A stretch of 64,000 bases of DNA, taken from assembly GCF_002355515.1 (NCBI RefSeq), contig NZ_AP014809.1, forward strand, positions 3,868,501 through 3,932,500, written 5' to 3'. Positions 8,728 through 16,887 of the stretch are shown here, piece by piece. A program made the translations under genes and the position numbers. This stretch comes from Methylorubrum populi (lineage in GTDB: Bacteria; Pseudomonadota; Alphaproteobacteria; Rhizobiales; Beijerinckiaceae). The notes beneath the pieces are model-generated. The model did no database searches and had not been told where the DNA came from. It saw only the letters and a program-made list of their open reading frames with translations. Each line of letters opens with the position of its first letter. Position 1 is the stretch's first letter.

Positions 8728-9582
8728 CTAGCGCCGCAGCGCCTGCTCCCCCTCGACGACCTCGATGCTTTCGATGCCGGCAAGATCGATGAGCGGTCCC
8801 CGCCCGATCTCGATCATGCCGCGGATTCTCACGAGGCGGCCCTTCAGCGTGGCCGCCGACAAACCATGTTCGCTCAGCGTGCGCCAAGTGCGTTTCTGCA
8901 CCGTTACGGTCAAGCCTTGCTCACCCCGACGGGCGAAGTCGAGATAGGTCCGTGCCGAGCGCTCGCCGACATGGAGGATGCGCCCCTCGATCACCGCGAA
9001 ACGTCCGGCACGCGCACTCACGGCCGCCACATCGGTCGCGGCGAGCGAACCGCCGGCCCACACGCCGAGCCCGGCCGCCCGGGGCGCCTCTTCGAGGGTG
9101 CGGAGCGCCGGACGGCAGAGCGTTTCGGCCTCGCCGGGATCGGCGTAGGCGAGCCCGGCCGCGACCAGCCCCCCGGCGAGATCGACCGGCTCGGCTCCAC
9201 CGTCGGCCCCGCCCGCGATCCCGTCGGCGCGTCGGCGCCCCCAGCGATCCTCGGGACCGCGCTCGGTCAGCACCAGGGGCACACCCCGGAAGGCCATGAG
9301 CCAGGTCCGCGCACCGGCATCGAGCGTCGGCTCGTCGGGCCAGCGCAGGCCGGACAGCACCGCCCGGCGTCCGGAGGCGAGGACCAGCTCGCCCCGGCGC
9401 CCGACATCGGCGAGACGATCCTCCCGCGCGGCCGCCGGTCGGCACGTGTCCTCGGCGCGCGGGGCCGCCGAAACGCTGTGGGAACCGACGCTCCAGCCAC
9501 AGGCGGTCGCGAGGAGCCAAGCCAGGCCGGAAGCGCTGCGGCGGCCTGTTCGACGCCCGCTGGGTCCATCACCGCGCACCAT
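8728..9582 (-). CDS. Exported SNase-like (thermonuclease fold) protein
   Basis: Predicted secreted protein of about 284 residues from the ATG at 9582 (a GTG at 9588 is also possible). An Arg-rich N-terminus and hydrophobic segment with SVSAAPRA resemble a signal peptide. The body has features of staphylococcal-nuclease-like proteins: RRAVLSGLRWPDEPTLDAGARTW, then LTERGPEDRWGRRRADG, then GLVAAGLAYADPGE. An OB-like C-terminus follows (ARTYLDFARRGEQGLTVTVQ). The catalytic Arg/Glu set cannot be confirmed by eye, so nuclease activity is not assured. It precedes the M48 lipoprotein gene by 6 nt. Confidence 0.72.
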   Translation of the reverse strand: MVRGDGPSGRRTGRRSASGLAWLLATACGWSVGSHSVSAAPRAEDTCRPAAAREDRLADVGRRGELVLASGRRAVLSGLRWPDEPTLDAGARTWLMAFRGVPLVLTERGPEDRWGRRRADGIAGGADGGAEPVDLAGGLVAAGLAYADPGEAETLCRPALRTLEEAPRAAGLGVWAGGSLAATDVAAVSARAGRFAVIEGRILHVGERSARTYLDFARRGEQGLTVTVQKRTWRTLSEHGLSAATLKGRLVRIRGMIEIGRGPLIDLAGIESIEVVEGEQALRR

Positions 9583-9809
9583 CGTCACCGCCCGCGCTCG
9601 GCCTCTCTCGTCCGCCGAGGATGGCCCGCCAAAAGTGCCGGGATCGCGGCACGTCGCGGCCACGAAACCGCACAATCGCGGATTGTCGCCTCGTGAGTCT
9701 CCGGTGCCACAGGTCGAAGATCCCCGCTTCCGCAGCGCGTCAGCGGCCCCCTTCCGGCGGGATCCCGGCGGTTGGCGGTCCCGTGCGATGATGCTAAGCC
9801 TGCTCAGAC

Positions 9810-10128
9810 GTCTCCGTAGCTCAGCTGGACAGAGCACAGGTTTCCTAAACTCCACAATTGGGCGCCGCGAAGGGAAACCGCGCGGCGGATCCGCTCAAAT
9901 TCGGGGAAAGCTTACGGCGCTGCGGCGCCCTGCCGATCCCGAGCCAAGCCCGAAACCCCGCAGGGGCCGAGGGAAGGTGTAGAGACTAGACGGGCGGCAC
10001 CTAAAGGCCTCGCTCAAGGCCCAGGGTGAAGGGATAGTCCAGACCACGAACGCGCGCACAGCGCGGCGGCGAAAGCCGAAGTGGGATGAAACCTGGGGTC
10101 GCAGGTTCGAGCCCTGCCGGGGACGCCA
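9810..10128 (+). tRNA. tRNA-Arg(CCU), interrupted by a group I intron
   Basis: The exons are 9810-9846 and 10089-10128. Joined, they give a 77-nt tRNA: acceptor GTCTCCG with CGGGGAC, D-stem GCTC/GAGC, anticodon stem CAGGT/ACCTG, loop TTCCTAA with anticodon CCT, T-arm GCAGG-TTCGAGC-CCTGC, discriminator G and encoded CCA (10126-10128). The intron lies directly after the third anticodon base. CCU reads the AGG arginine codon, rare in this GC-rich genome. Neither exon alone makes a tRNA, so simple annotation could miss the gene or call it a pseudogene. Confidence 0.95.
9847..10088 (+). other. Group I self-splicing intron in tRNA-Arg(CCU)
   Basis: A 242-nt intron with the group I hallmarks. P1 forms between the 5' exon end (GGTTTCCT, 9839-9846) and the internal guide GGGAAACC (9872-9879), placing the conserved U-G pair at the splice site. 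The R element (GTGTAGAGACTAGACGG, 9977-9993) and S element (AAGGGATAGTCC, 10029-10040) give a perfect P7 pairing GACTA/TAGTC. P/Q-like segments lie around 9895-9945. The last base is the expected terminal G (10088). There is no ORF for a homing endonuclease. Group I introns in this same tRNA are known from Agrobacterium and other alphaproteobacteria. Confidence 0.93.
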
Positions 10129-10314
10129 CTCTTCAATTCTATCTTGTGATTGCAGTTCACCGGACTCTTCGCGCCTGAAGTCTCCTGCGACAACACGCCA
10201 CGCCATTAACAAATGACATATTGTGCGTGTCGTTGCCGTTGCCGCTTATGCCGGTCTTGCAACAGGAAAGTTTTCGTCCGAAGCATCGCCCAATAGAGCG
10301 CGGGCAGAGTGAAG

Positions 10315-10722
10315 ATGGCAGGCCAAAAGACCGATGAGCGCGACGTCCTTCTCGGGCGCCGTATTGCTGAGCAGCGCAAACGCTCGAAACTGACACAACG
10401 CGCCGTTGCCGACAGCTTCGGGATGTCGGCCGCTCAGCTCCAGAAGTACGAGAAGGGTGTCAACCGGATCAGCGCCATTCATCTGGCGATACTAAGTCGT
10501 CTCACCAATACTCCGGTATCCGATTTTCTCGATGGCATTCCCCATCCCGATCCGGAAATGGAGCGCGGTTTTTCGGACAACGGACAGCATTCTTACACTA
10601 CCGATCCCTGGTCTGATCTCGCTCGTGCCTTCGCTCGCCAGTTCGTCGAGACGTTCAGCGAGGAACAGCGCCGCGAACTTTCCGCCGCCGTCGAAATCCT
10701 GAACCGCGAACTCAAGACCTGA
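10315..10722 (+). CDS. XRE-family transcriptional regulator (helix-turn-helix)
   Basis: Small DNA-binding protein of 135 residues. The N-terminal lambda-repressor-like HTH reads LGRRIAEQRKRSKLTQRAVA then MSAAQLQKYEKGVNRIS, followed by the fourth/fifth helices (HLAILSRLTNTPVSDFL). The C-terminal half is a short acidic/helical tail without a known ligand domain. A GTG at 10309 gives a two-residue longer form. Wobble positions are visibly less GC-rich than in the flanking genes, and the gene lies just downstream of a tRNA, so it may be a remnant of integrated DNA. It points toward metK but is 223 nt away; a regulatory link is possible but unproven. Confidence 0.85.
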   Translation: MAGQKTDERDVLLGRRIAEQRKRSKLTQRAVADSFGMSAAQLQKYEKGVNRISAIHLAILSRLTNTPVSDFLDGIPHPDPEMERGFSDNGQHSYTTDPWSDLARAFARQFVETFSEEQRRELSAAVEILNRELKT

Positions 10723-10826
10723 CGCTCCAAACCTCGCGCATCGGCTCGAGACCGTGCCCCCGACGCCTTACACTTGCGCCGCGCCGACTGCGCGCCTCAA
10801 CAGCCATTCCGCAGCGTTCGTTAAAA

Positions 10827-10880
10827 CGGACGATTTCGCCATTCCGGCTTGACCGTCCGACACACCGATGCGACAAGCCG
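10827..10880 (+). promoter_or_regulatory. Possible pseudoknotted metK leader (SAM-II-like riboswitch candidate)
   Basis: Upstream of metK a short stem (CGGAC 10827-10831 with GTCCG 10855-10859) encloses GATTTC...CCGGCTTG. The loop segment CGGCTTG (10845-10851) is perfectly complementary to CAAGCCG (10874-10880), giving an H-type pseudoknot about 65 nt before the metK start. The GATTT and GGCTTG elements resemble the SAM-II aptamer known upstream of methionine genes in alphaproteobacteria. The usual GCTAAA-like 3' element was not found and the second linker is longer than expected, so this is only a candidate. Confidence 0.35.
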
Positions 10881-10945
10881 CGCCTCTGGAGACCGGGTCA
10901 AGCGCCGTTGCGAAACGAGGCGCGCCCGACAATCGGGGGTGCATG

Positions 10946-12121
10946 ATGCCTCGTTCCGACTATCTCTTCACCAGCGAATCCGTCTCCGAAGGCCACCCCG
11001 ACAAGGTGAGTGACCGGATCTCGGACACCGTGGTCGATGCCTACCTCGCGGCGATGCCGGAGGCCCGCCTCGGCGTCGAGACGCTGACGACGACGAACCG
11101 CGTGGTGATCGCGGGCGAGGTACGCGGCCCCGATTCCGTGACCTTCAAGGACCTGGAAGAACTGACCCGTGAGGCCGTGCGCGACATCGGCTACGAGCAG
11201 TCCGGCTTCCACTGGAAGAACAACGACGTCGCCATCCACCTGCACGCGCAGTCCGCCGACATCGCCCAGGGCGTCGACGCCGCCGGCAACAAGGACGAGG
11301 GCGCGGGCGATCAGGGCATCATGTTCGGCTACGCCGCCGACGAGACCCCGGCCCTGATGCCGGCCCCGATCTTCTACGCCCACAAGATCCTCAAGGACCT
11401 CGCCGACGCCCGCAAGGCCAAGCAGGGCGACGCCGCCAAGCTCGGCCCCGACGCCAAGAGCCAGGTCACCGTGCGCTACGCCGACGGCCGCCCGGTCGAG
11501 GTGACGCAGATCGTGCTCTCGACGCAGCATCTCGACGAGTCGCTCGACTCGGCCGACGTGCGCGCCATCGTCGAGCCCTACATCCTCAAGGCCCTGCCGG
11601 AGGGTTGGGTCAACGAGAGCACCGTCTGGCACGTCAACCCGACCGGCAAGTTCGTGATCGGCGGCCCCGACGGCGATGCCGGCCTCACCGGCCGCAAGAT
11701 CATCGTCGACACCTACGGTGGCGCGGCCCCCCACGGCGGTGGTGCCTTCTCGGGCAAGGACCCGACCAAGGTCGACCGTTCGGCCGCCTACGCCGCCCGC
11801 TATCTGGCCAAGAACGTCGTCGCCGCCGGCCTCGCCCGCCGCGCCACGATCCAGCTCTCCTACGCCATCGGCGTGGCCAAGCCGCTGTCGATCTACGTCG
11901 ATCTGCACGGCACGGGCACCGTGGATGAGGCCCGGCTCGAGGGCGTGCTGATGGACGCCCTCGACCTCTCGCCCCGCGGCATCCGCACGGCGCTCCAGCT
12001 CAACAAGCCGATCTACGCCCGCACCTCGGCCTACGGCCATTTCGGCCGCGAGCCGGACGCCGACGGCGGCTTCTCCTGGGAGAAGACGGATCTCGCCGGC
12101 AAGCTGAAGTCGGCGTTCTGA
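10946..12121 (+). CDS. metK: S-adenosylmethionine synthetase
   Basis: Makes S-adenosylmethionine from methionine and ATP in the cytoplasm. The 391-residue protein carries the full set of MetK motifs: [20 protein letters not shown] at the N-terminus, the ATP-binding [12 protein letters not shown], and the second-domain motif [16 protein letters not shown]. The start at 10946 is preferred because GGGGG precedes it with better spacing than the adjacent ATG at 10943; a longer frame from 10868 has no MetK homology. It has the alphaproteobacterial form, with an insertion around [16 protein letters not shown]. trmB follows by 9 nt, an apt pair of SAM maker and SAM user. Confidence 0.98.
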   Translation: MPRSDYLFTSESVSEGHPDKVSDRISDTVVDAYLAAMPEARLGVETLTTTNRVVIAGEVRGPDSVTFKDLEELTREAVRDIGYEQSGFHWKNNDVAIHLHAQSADIAQGVDAAGNKDEGAGDQGIMFGYAADETPALMPAPIFYAHKILKDLADARKAKQGDAAKLGPDAKSQVTVRYADGRPVEVTQIVLSTQHLDESLDSADVRAIVEPYILKALPEGWVNESTVWHVNPTGKFVIGGPDGDAGLTGRKIIVDTYGGAAPHGGGAFSGKDPTKVDRSAAYAARYLAKNVVAAGLARRATIQLSYAIGVAKPLSIYVDLHGTGTVDEARLEGVLMDALDLSPRGIRTALQLNKPIYARTSAYGHFGREPDADGGFSWEKTDLAGKLKSAF

Positions 12122-12130
12122 GCCCGAACC

Positions 12131-12868
12131 ATGATGGGGAGGGATGACGACATCCCTCCCGAGACGGGCGGGACCACGGAGGCCGAACGGGCCTTCTACG
12201 GACGCCGCAAGGGCAAGCGCCTCCGGCCGGGCCAGGAGCAGCGCCTCGAAGGAGCGCTGCCGCGCTTGCGCGTCGCGCTGCCCGAGCGCGGCGAATTTCT
12301 GGATCCGCCGGCGCTGTTTCCGGTGCCGGTCGACGAGGTCTGGCTGGAGATCGGCTTCGGCGGCGGCGAGCATCTCGCCGCTCAGGCTGAGGCTCATCCA
12401 CGGGCCGGCATCATCGGCTGCGAGCCCTTCGTCAACGGCGTGGTCAAGCTGCTGCGCGCGGTGGACGAGCGCGCCTTGCGCAACGTCCGCGTCTGGGACG
12501 AGGACGCCACAGCGCTGCTTGCCGCTCTGCCGGATGCGAGCCTCGCCCGCGTCTACCTGCTCTATCCCGATCCCTGGCCCAAGCGCCGCCAGCGCAAGCG
12601 CCGCTTCGTCTCGGACGCGTCGCTCGCCGAGATCGCCCGGGTGCTGCGCCCCGGCGGCCATTTCCGCTTCGCCAGCGACATCGACGATTATGTCGGCTGG
12701 ACCCTGGTCCGCGCCGCCCGCTGCCCGCAGCTGCGCTGGACGGCCGAGAGCGCCGACGACTGGCGCCGGCCGTTCCCCGGCTGGCCGGGCACCCGCTACG
12801 AGGCCAAGGCCCTCGCCGCCGGTCGGCTGCCGAGCTACCTCACATTCGAGCGCGTCGACCCGGCCTGA
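12131..12868 (+). CDS. trmB: tRNA (guanine-N7-)-methyltransferase
   Basis: Methylates G46 of tRNA using S-adenosylmethionine. A Rossmann-fold SAM site is seen in VWLEIGFGGGEHLAAQAEAH, an acidic motif in GIIGCEPFVNGV, and the family signature YLLYPDPWPKRRQRKRRF with the catalytic Asp. RPGGHFRFASDIDDY completes the SAM domain. It has 245 residues, slightly longer than E. coli TrmB because of an N-terminal polar extension. The ATG at 12134 is an alternative start. It lies 9 nt after metK and is almost certainly cotranscribed with it. Confidence 0.96.
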   Translation: MMGRDDDIPPETGGTTEAERAFYGRRKGKRLRPGQEQRLEGALPRLRVALPERGEFLDPPALFPVPVDEVWLEIGFGGGEHLAAQAEAHPRAGIIGCEPFVNGVVKLLRAVDERALRNVRVWDEDATALLAALPDASLARVYLLYPDPWPKRRQRKRRFVSDASLAEIARVLRPGGHFRFASDIDDYVGWTLVRAARCPQLRWTAESADDWRRPFPGWPGTRYEAKALAAGRLPSYLTFERVDPA

Positions 12869-12896
12869 TTTCGACGCATACCTTGCCGGATGCGTT

Positions 12897-13050
12897 CCTC
12901 TCCCTCGGCGGCAGAGGATGTCCCCCGGAAGGGGTCGGGTGAGGGGAGTGCCGTTTCCGCTGGACCGAGGCCCGCCGAGTACGGCCCCGTCGCGCTGCCC
13001 CTCTCCCGTCCGCTCCGCGGACACCCTCCCCCGCAGAGGGGGAGGGTTGA
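12897..13050. repeat. Palindromic repeat / bidirectional terminator between trmB and topA
   Basis: The gap between two convergent genes carries imperfect inverted arms rich in CCCTCTCCC and GGGGAGGG. It includes a near-perfect hairpin, ACCCTCCCCC (13023-13032) with GGGGGAGGGT (13038-13047). The arrangement resembles a dispersed Rhizobiales palindrome and would work as a terminator for both genes, although no long T-run is present. Confidence 0.6.
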
Positions 13051-13063
13051 AGAGCCGCGCGCC

Positions 13064-15781
13064 TCAGCTCGCCTTCGTCTTCGACGCCGTCTTCTTGGCA
13101 GCCGCCGGCTTGGCCGCTGCCTTCGTCGCCGTCTTGCTGGTCGTCTTGCGCGCGGCGGGCTTCTTCGCCTCCGCTCCGTCCGCCGCCTTCGCCGCCGTGC
13201 GGGCGCGCGTGGCCGTCTTGCGGACCGGCTTCTTGCCCCCGCCCGAGGCGCGCTTGGCGTTGATGAGGTCGATCGCCTGTTCCAGCGTCAGGCTCTCGGC
13301 ACTTATCGTCTTCGGCAGCGTCGCGTTGACCGAGCCGTCGCTGACATAGGGGCCGTACTTGCCGGCCTTGACCACGAGCGCGGCTCCGTCCGGATGCGGG
13401 CCCAGCGCGCGGCCGGGATCGGAGGAGGGGCGCCCGCGCCCGCCGCCCTGCTCCTTGGCGACGATGAGATCGATGGCGCGGTTGGCGCCGATCTCCAGCA
13501 CGTCGTCGTCCTTGCCGAGATTGGCGTAGGTCTTCCCGTGCTGCACGTAGGGTCCGAAGCGGCCGAGATTGGCCAGGATCGGCTCGCCGGTCTCCGGGTG
13601 CTTGGCCACCTCGCGGGGCAGCGAGAGCAGGCGCAGGGCGATCTCCAGCGTCACGCTACCCGGCGTCATGCCCTTCGGCAGCGAGGAGCGCTTGGGCTTC
13701 TCCGCACCCTTCTCCGACGAGGCCTCGCCGAGTTGCACGAAGGGGCCGAAGCGGCCGTCGCGCAGGGTCACCGGCAGGCCGGTGGCCGGGTCGTCGCCGA
13801 GCACGCGCACGCCGGGCTGGCCGCCCTCGGACGAGGAGCCGTCGCCCTCACCCTCGACGCCGGAGGCCGAGAGCTGGCGGGTGTACTTGCACTCGGGATA
13901 GTTCGAGCAGCCGATGAAGGCGCCGAACTTGCCGAGCTTGAGCGAGAGCTGGCCCGAGCCGCAGGTCGGGCAGGCCCGCGGATCGCCGCCATCCGCCTTC
14001 TCGGGGAAGATGTGCGGCCCGAGCAGGCCGTTGAGGGCCTCCAGCACCTCGGCGACGCGTAGCTCCTTAGTGCCGCCGATCGCGGCGGAGAAGTCGCGCC
14101 AGAAGTCGCGCAGCACCGAGCGCCAGTCGATCTCCGCATTCGAGACCCGGTCGAGCTGCTCCTCCAGGCTCGCGGTGAAATCGTACTCGACGTAGCGCTT
14201 GAAGAAGCTCTCGAGGAAGCCGGTGACGAGGCGGCCCTTGTCCTCCGGCTGGAGGCGCTTTTTCTCGATCCGGACGTACTCGCGGTCGCGCAGGGTCTGC
14301 AGCACCGCGGCGTAGGTCGAGGGCCGACCAATGCCGAGCTCCTCCATCCGCTTGACGAGGCTGGCCTCGGAGTAGCGCGGCGGCGGCTCGGTGAAGTGCT
14401 GGGTCGAGGCGATGCGCTCGCGCTTGAGCGGGTCGCCCGCCGCCATCGCCGGCAGGCGCTTCGAATCCTCATCCTCCTCGTCGTCCTTGCCCTCTTGGTA
14501 GAGAGCGAGGAAGCCGTCGAACTTCACGACCTGACCGGTGGCGCGCAGGTCGATCCGCCGCGGGCCGACGCTCGCGGTGACCTCGACGGTGGTGCGCTCC
14601 AGCTCCGCCGATTCCATCTGACTTGCGATCGTGCGCGTCCAGATCAGCTCGTAGAGCCGGGCCTGCTCGGGCTCCAGATAGCGGGCGACCTGCTTCGGGA
14701 GCCGGCCCATATCGGTCGGGCGCACGGCCTCGTGCGCTTCCTGCGCGTTCTTGGCCTTCACCGAGTATTTGCGCGGGGCGTTCGGCACGTAGTCGTCGCC
14801 GAACTCGCGGCCGATCACCCGGCGGGCATCCGAGATCGCCTCGGGCGCCATGTCGACGCCGTCGGTTCGCATGTAGGTGATGATGCCGACGGTCTCGCCG
14901 CCGACATCGACGCCCTCGTAGAGCTTCTGGGCGACCCGCATGGTCTGCGCCGGCGCCATGCCGAGCTTGCGCGAGGCCTCCTGCTGCAGCGTCGAGGTGG
15001 TGAAGGGCGGCTGCGGGTGGCGCTTGGCCGGCTTGGCCTCGACGGAGGCCACCTGGAAGGTCGCGAGTTCGAGGTCGCGCTTGAACGCCGCCGCCTCCTC
15101 GGCATTGCCGACGTCGAGGCGCTGGATGCGCTTGCCGTCGGCGCCGACGAGCCGGGCCTCGAACACGCCGCCGGCTTCCGTCGCCAGCGTGGCGACGATC
15201 GACCAGTACTCGCGGGGCTTGAAGCGCTCGATCTCCATCTCGCGCTCGACCACGAGGCGCAGGGCCACCGACTGCACCCGGCCGGCCGAGCGGGCGCCGG
15301 GGAGCTTGCGCCACAGCACCGGCGAGAGATTGAAGCCGACGAGATAGTCCAGCGCCCGGCGCGCGAGATAGGCATCGACCAGGGCCTGATCGATCTCGCG
15401 GGGCTTGCGCATCGCCGCATCGACCGACGCCTTGGTGATGGCGTTGAAGGTCACCCGCTCGACGGGAATCCCCTTGAGCGCCTTGCGGGCGGAGAGCGCC
15501 TCAATGACGTGCCAGGAGATCGCCTCGCCCTCGCGATCCGGGTCGGTGGCGAGGATGAGCTTCTCGGCGCCCTTGATCGCCCTGGCGATCTCGGACACGC
15601 GCTTCGAGCCGCGATCCTCCAACTCCCAGACCATGGCGAAGTCGGCCTCCGGATCGACCGAGCCGTCCTTGGCCGGCAGGTCGCGGATATGGCCGAAGGA
15701 GGCCAGAACCTCGTAATCGCGCCCCAGGTATTTGTTGATCGTCTTGGCCTTGGCCGGCGACTCGACGACGACGACTTTCAT
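13064..15781 (-). CDS. topA: DNA topoisomerase I
   Basis: Relaxes negative supercoils through a single-strand break. The 905-residue protein starts with the Toprim domain (MKVVVVESPAKAKTINKYLG, then LATDPDREGEAISWH). The catalytic Tyr is in GIITYMRTDGVDM. A C4 zinc ribbon is seen in CPTCGSG...CSNYPECKY, then repeated glycine-rich segments (DGRFGPFVQLGE, LGRFGPYVQHGKTYA, AGKYGPYVSDGS), and a Lys/Ala-rich tail of about 65 residues like that of histone H1, which probably strengthens DNA binding. The start is unambiguous. In many relatives topA follows dprA directly; here dprA is about 6-8 kb away on the other strand, so the usual order has been rearranged. Confidence 0.98.
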   Translation of the reverse strand: MKVVVVESPAKAKTINKYLGRDYEVLASFGHIRDLPAKDGSVDPEADFAMVWELEDRGSKRVSEIARAIKGAEKLILATDPDREGEAISWHVIEALSARKALKGIPVERVTFNAITKASVDAAMRKPREIDQALVDAYLARRALDYLVGFNLSPVLWRKLPGARSAGRVQSVALRLVVEREMEIERFKPREYWSIVATLATEAGGVFEARLVGADGKRIQRLDVGNAEEAAAFKRDLELATFQVASVEAKPAKRHPQPPFTTSTLQQEASRKLGMAPAQTMRVAQKLYEGVDVGGETVGIITYMRTDGVDMAPEAISDARRVIGREFGDDYVPNAPRKYSVKAKNAQEAHEAVRPTDMGRLPKQVARYLEPEQARLYELIWTRTIASQMESAELERTTVEVTASVGPRRIDLRATGQVVKFDGFLALYQEGKDDEEDEDSKRLPAMAAGDPLKRERIASTQHFTEPPPRYSEASLVKRMEELGIGRPSTYAAVLQTLRDREYVRIEKKRLQPEDKGRLVTGFLESFFKRYVEYDFTASLEEQLDRVSNAEIDWRSVLRDFWRDFSAAIGGTKELRVAEVLEALNGLLGPHIFPEKADGGDPRACPTCGSGQLSLKLGKFGAFIGCSNYPECKYTRQLSASGVEGEGDGSSSEGGQPGVRVLGDDPATGLPVTLRDGRFGPFVQLGEASSEKGAEKPKRSSLPKGMTPGSVTLEIALRLLSLPREVAKHPETGEPILANLGRFGPYVQHGKTYANLGKDDDVLEIGANRAIDLIVAKEQGGGRGRPSSDPGRALGPHPDGAALVVKAGKYGPYVSDGSVNATLPKTISAESLTLEQAIDLINAKRASGGGKKPVRKTATRARTAAKAADGAEAKKPAARKTTSKTATKAAAKPAAAKKTASKTKAS

Positions 15782-15930
15782 GAACCTCTGCCTCTCGCCA
15801 GAGCCTCACCGCGGGTACGGTTTTGGGGATGGCGCGGATAGCGTACCGGTCGGGGGCCGGCTCTCGCGCCGCGCAGAAGTGGGTGAGCGGCGCGGCGTTG
15901 TCAAATCTGGAGGACGGGCGAGGCTCCCTC

Positions 15931-16887
15931 TCAAATCCCCGCGTACCACTCGTAGCCGCGGTCTTCCCAGTAGCCGCCGTTGCCGTCGCCAATCCCCTTG
16001 AGGCTGTCGGCCACCTCGATCCGCATGACGTATTTGGCCTGCTTGTAACCGAGCTGGCGCTCGACCCGCAGGCGCAACGGGGCACCGTTCGAGACCGGCA
16101 GAGCCCGGCCGTTGAGATCGTAGGCGAGGATCGTCTGCGGGTGGTAGGCGTCGGTGAGATCGATGCTCTCGTAGTAGCGCACCGGCGTGCCCTGCGCCGC
16201 CTCGCCCGCGTCCGCCGGGGCCTCGTCACCGGCGGCCTTCGAGTCGGTGGCCTGATTCTCCGCGCCCTCCGGGCGCGACTCCATGCCCGGATTGGCGGAC
16301 TTCTCCGCCGGCTTCTCTTCGGGCTCGTCGGGCTCCTCGCTTGCGGCGTATTCCATCGTGTCGGCGCAGTGGAACACGATGTAGCGGGCGTTCGGCTTGA
16401 GGCCGGCACGCTGCAGCACCTCCGAGAGCGGGACGCCGGTCCACTTGCCGATGGCGCTCCAGCCCTCGACGCAATCGTGCCGCGTCGTCTGGGTGCGGGC
16501 GGGCAGCGCCCGCAGGTCGGCGAGGCTCAGATCCTGCGGCCGCTCGACGAGGCCGTCGACGCGAAGCTTGAATCCGTCGAACCCCCTGGCGGCGAGCGCC
16601 TTGTAGGCCCTGTCCGGCGGGTCGATCGTGCCGTTCGGCTTGAACCAGGGCGAGATCTGCGAGTCCGGAAATTCCTTGGCCAGGGAAGCCGGGGTCAGCA
16701 GCAGGCGCTGCACGAACAGGTTGGCATCCTCGCCGGCCTTCAGCGCCCGCTGCCCCGTGGGGCTCGCGGCGAAGCGGTCGCAGCCGCCGAGCGCCGAGAC
16801 GCCGAACAGGCCCGCGGCGGCCGTGAGAAAGCCGCGGCGATGGGGCTTCGGAATCGACAGGCGGGATCTCTCGGAGCGGGGTTTCAT
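15931..16887 (-). CDS. Molybdopterin-dependent oxidoreductase, sulfite-oxidase family (YedY-like)
   Basis: Exported Mo enzyme of 318 residues. The N-terminus holds a Tat-like signal (RRGFLTAAAGLFGVSALGGC). The domain contains the Mo-coordinating Cys in RHDCVEGWSAIGKWTGVPL, then YIVFHCADTMEY, and the cofactor segments YHPQTILAYDLNGRALP and APLRLRVERQLGYKQAKYV. Unusually, about 50 acidic, Pro/Ala-rich residues (near 167-216) interrupt the domain between the FHCAD segment and YYESIDLTDAYHP. The start at 16887 shares an ATGA overlap with the cytochrome b561 gene upstream, its likely electron partner. The substrate is unknown; YedY itself repairs oxidised methionine in envelope proteins. Confidence 0.9.
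   Translation of the reverse strand: MKPRSERSRLSIPKPHRRGFLTAAAGLFGVSALGGCDRFAASPTGQRALKAGEDANLFVQRLLLTPASLAKEFPDSQISPWFKPNGTIDPPDRAYKALAARGFDGFKLRVDGLVERPQDLSLADLRALPARTQTTRHDCVEGWSAIGKWTGVPLSEVLQRAGLKPNARYIVFHCADTMEYAASEEPDEPEEKPAEKSANPGMESRPEGAENQATDSKAAGDEAPADAGEAAQGTPVRYYESIDLTDAYHPQTILAYDLNGRALPVSNGAPLRLRVERQLGYKQAKYVMRIEVADSLKGIGDGNGGYWEDRGYEWYAGI

Noticed and set aside
10898..13024. Minus-strand frame of about 700 codons opposite metK and trmB
   Set aside because: It runs antisense across two well-supported genes and shows no family motifs.
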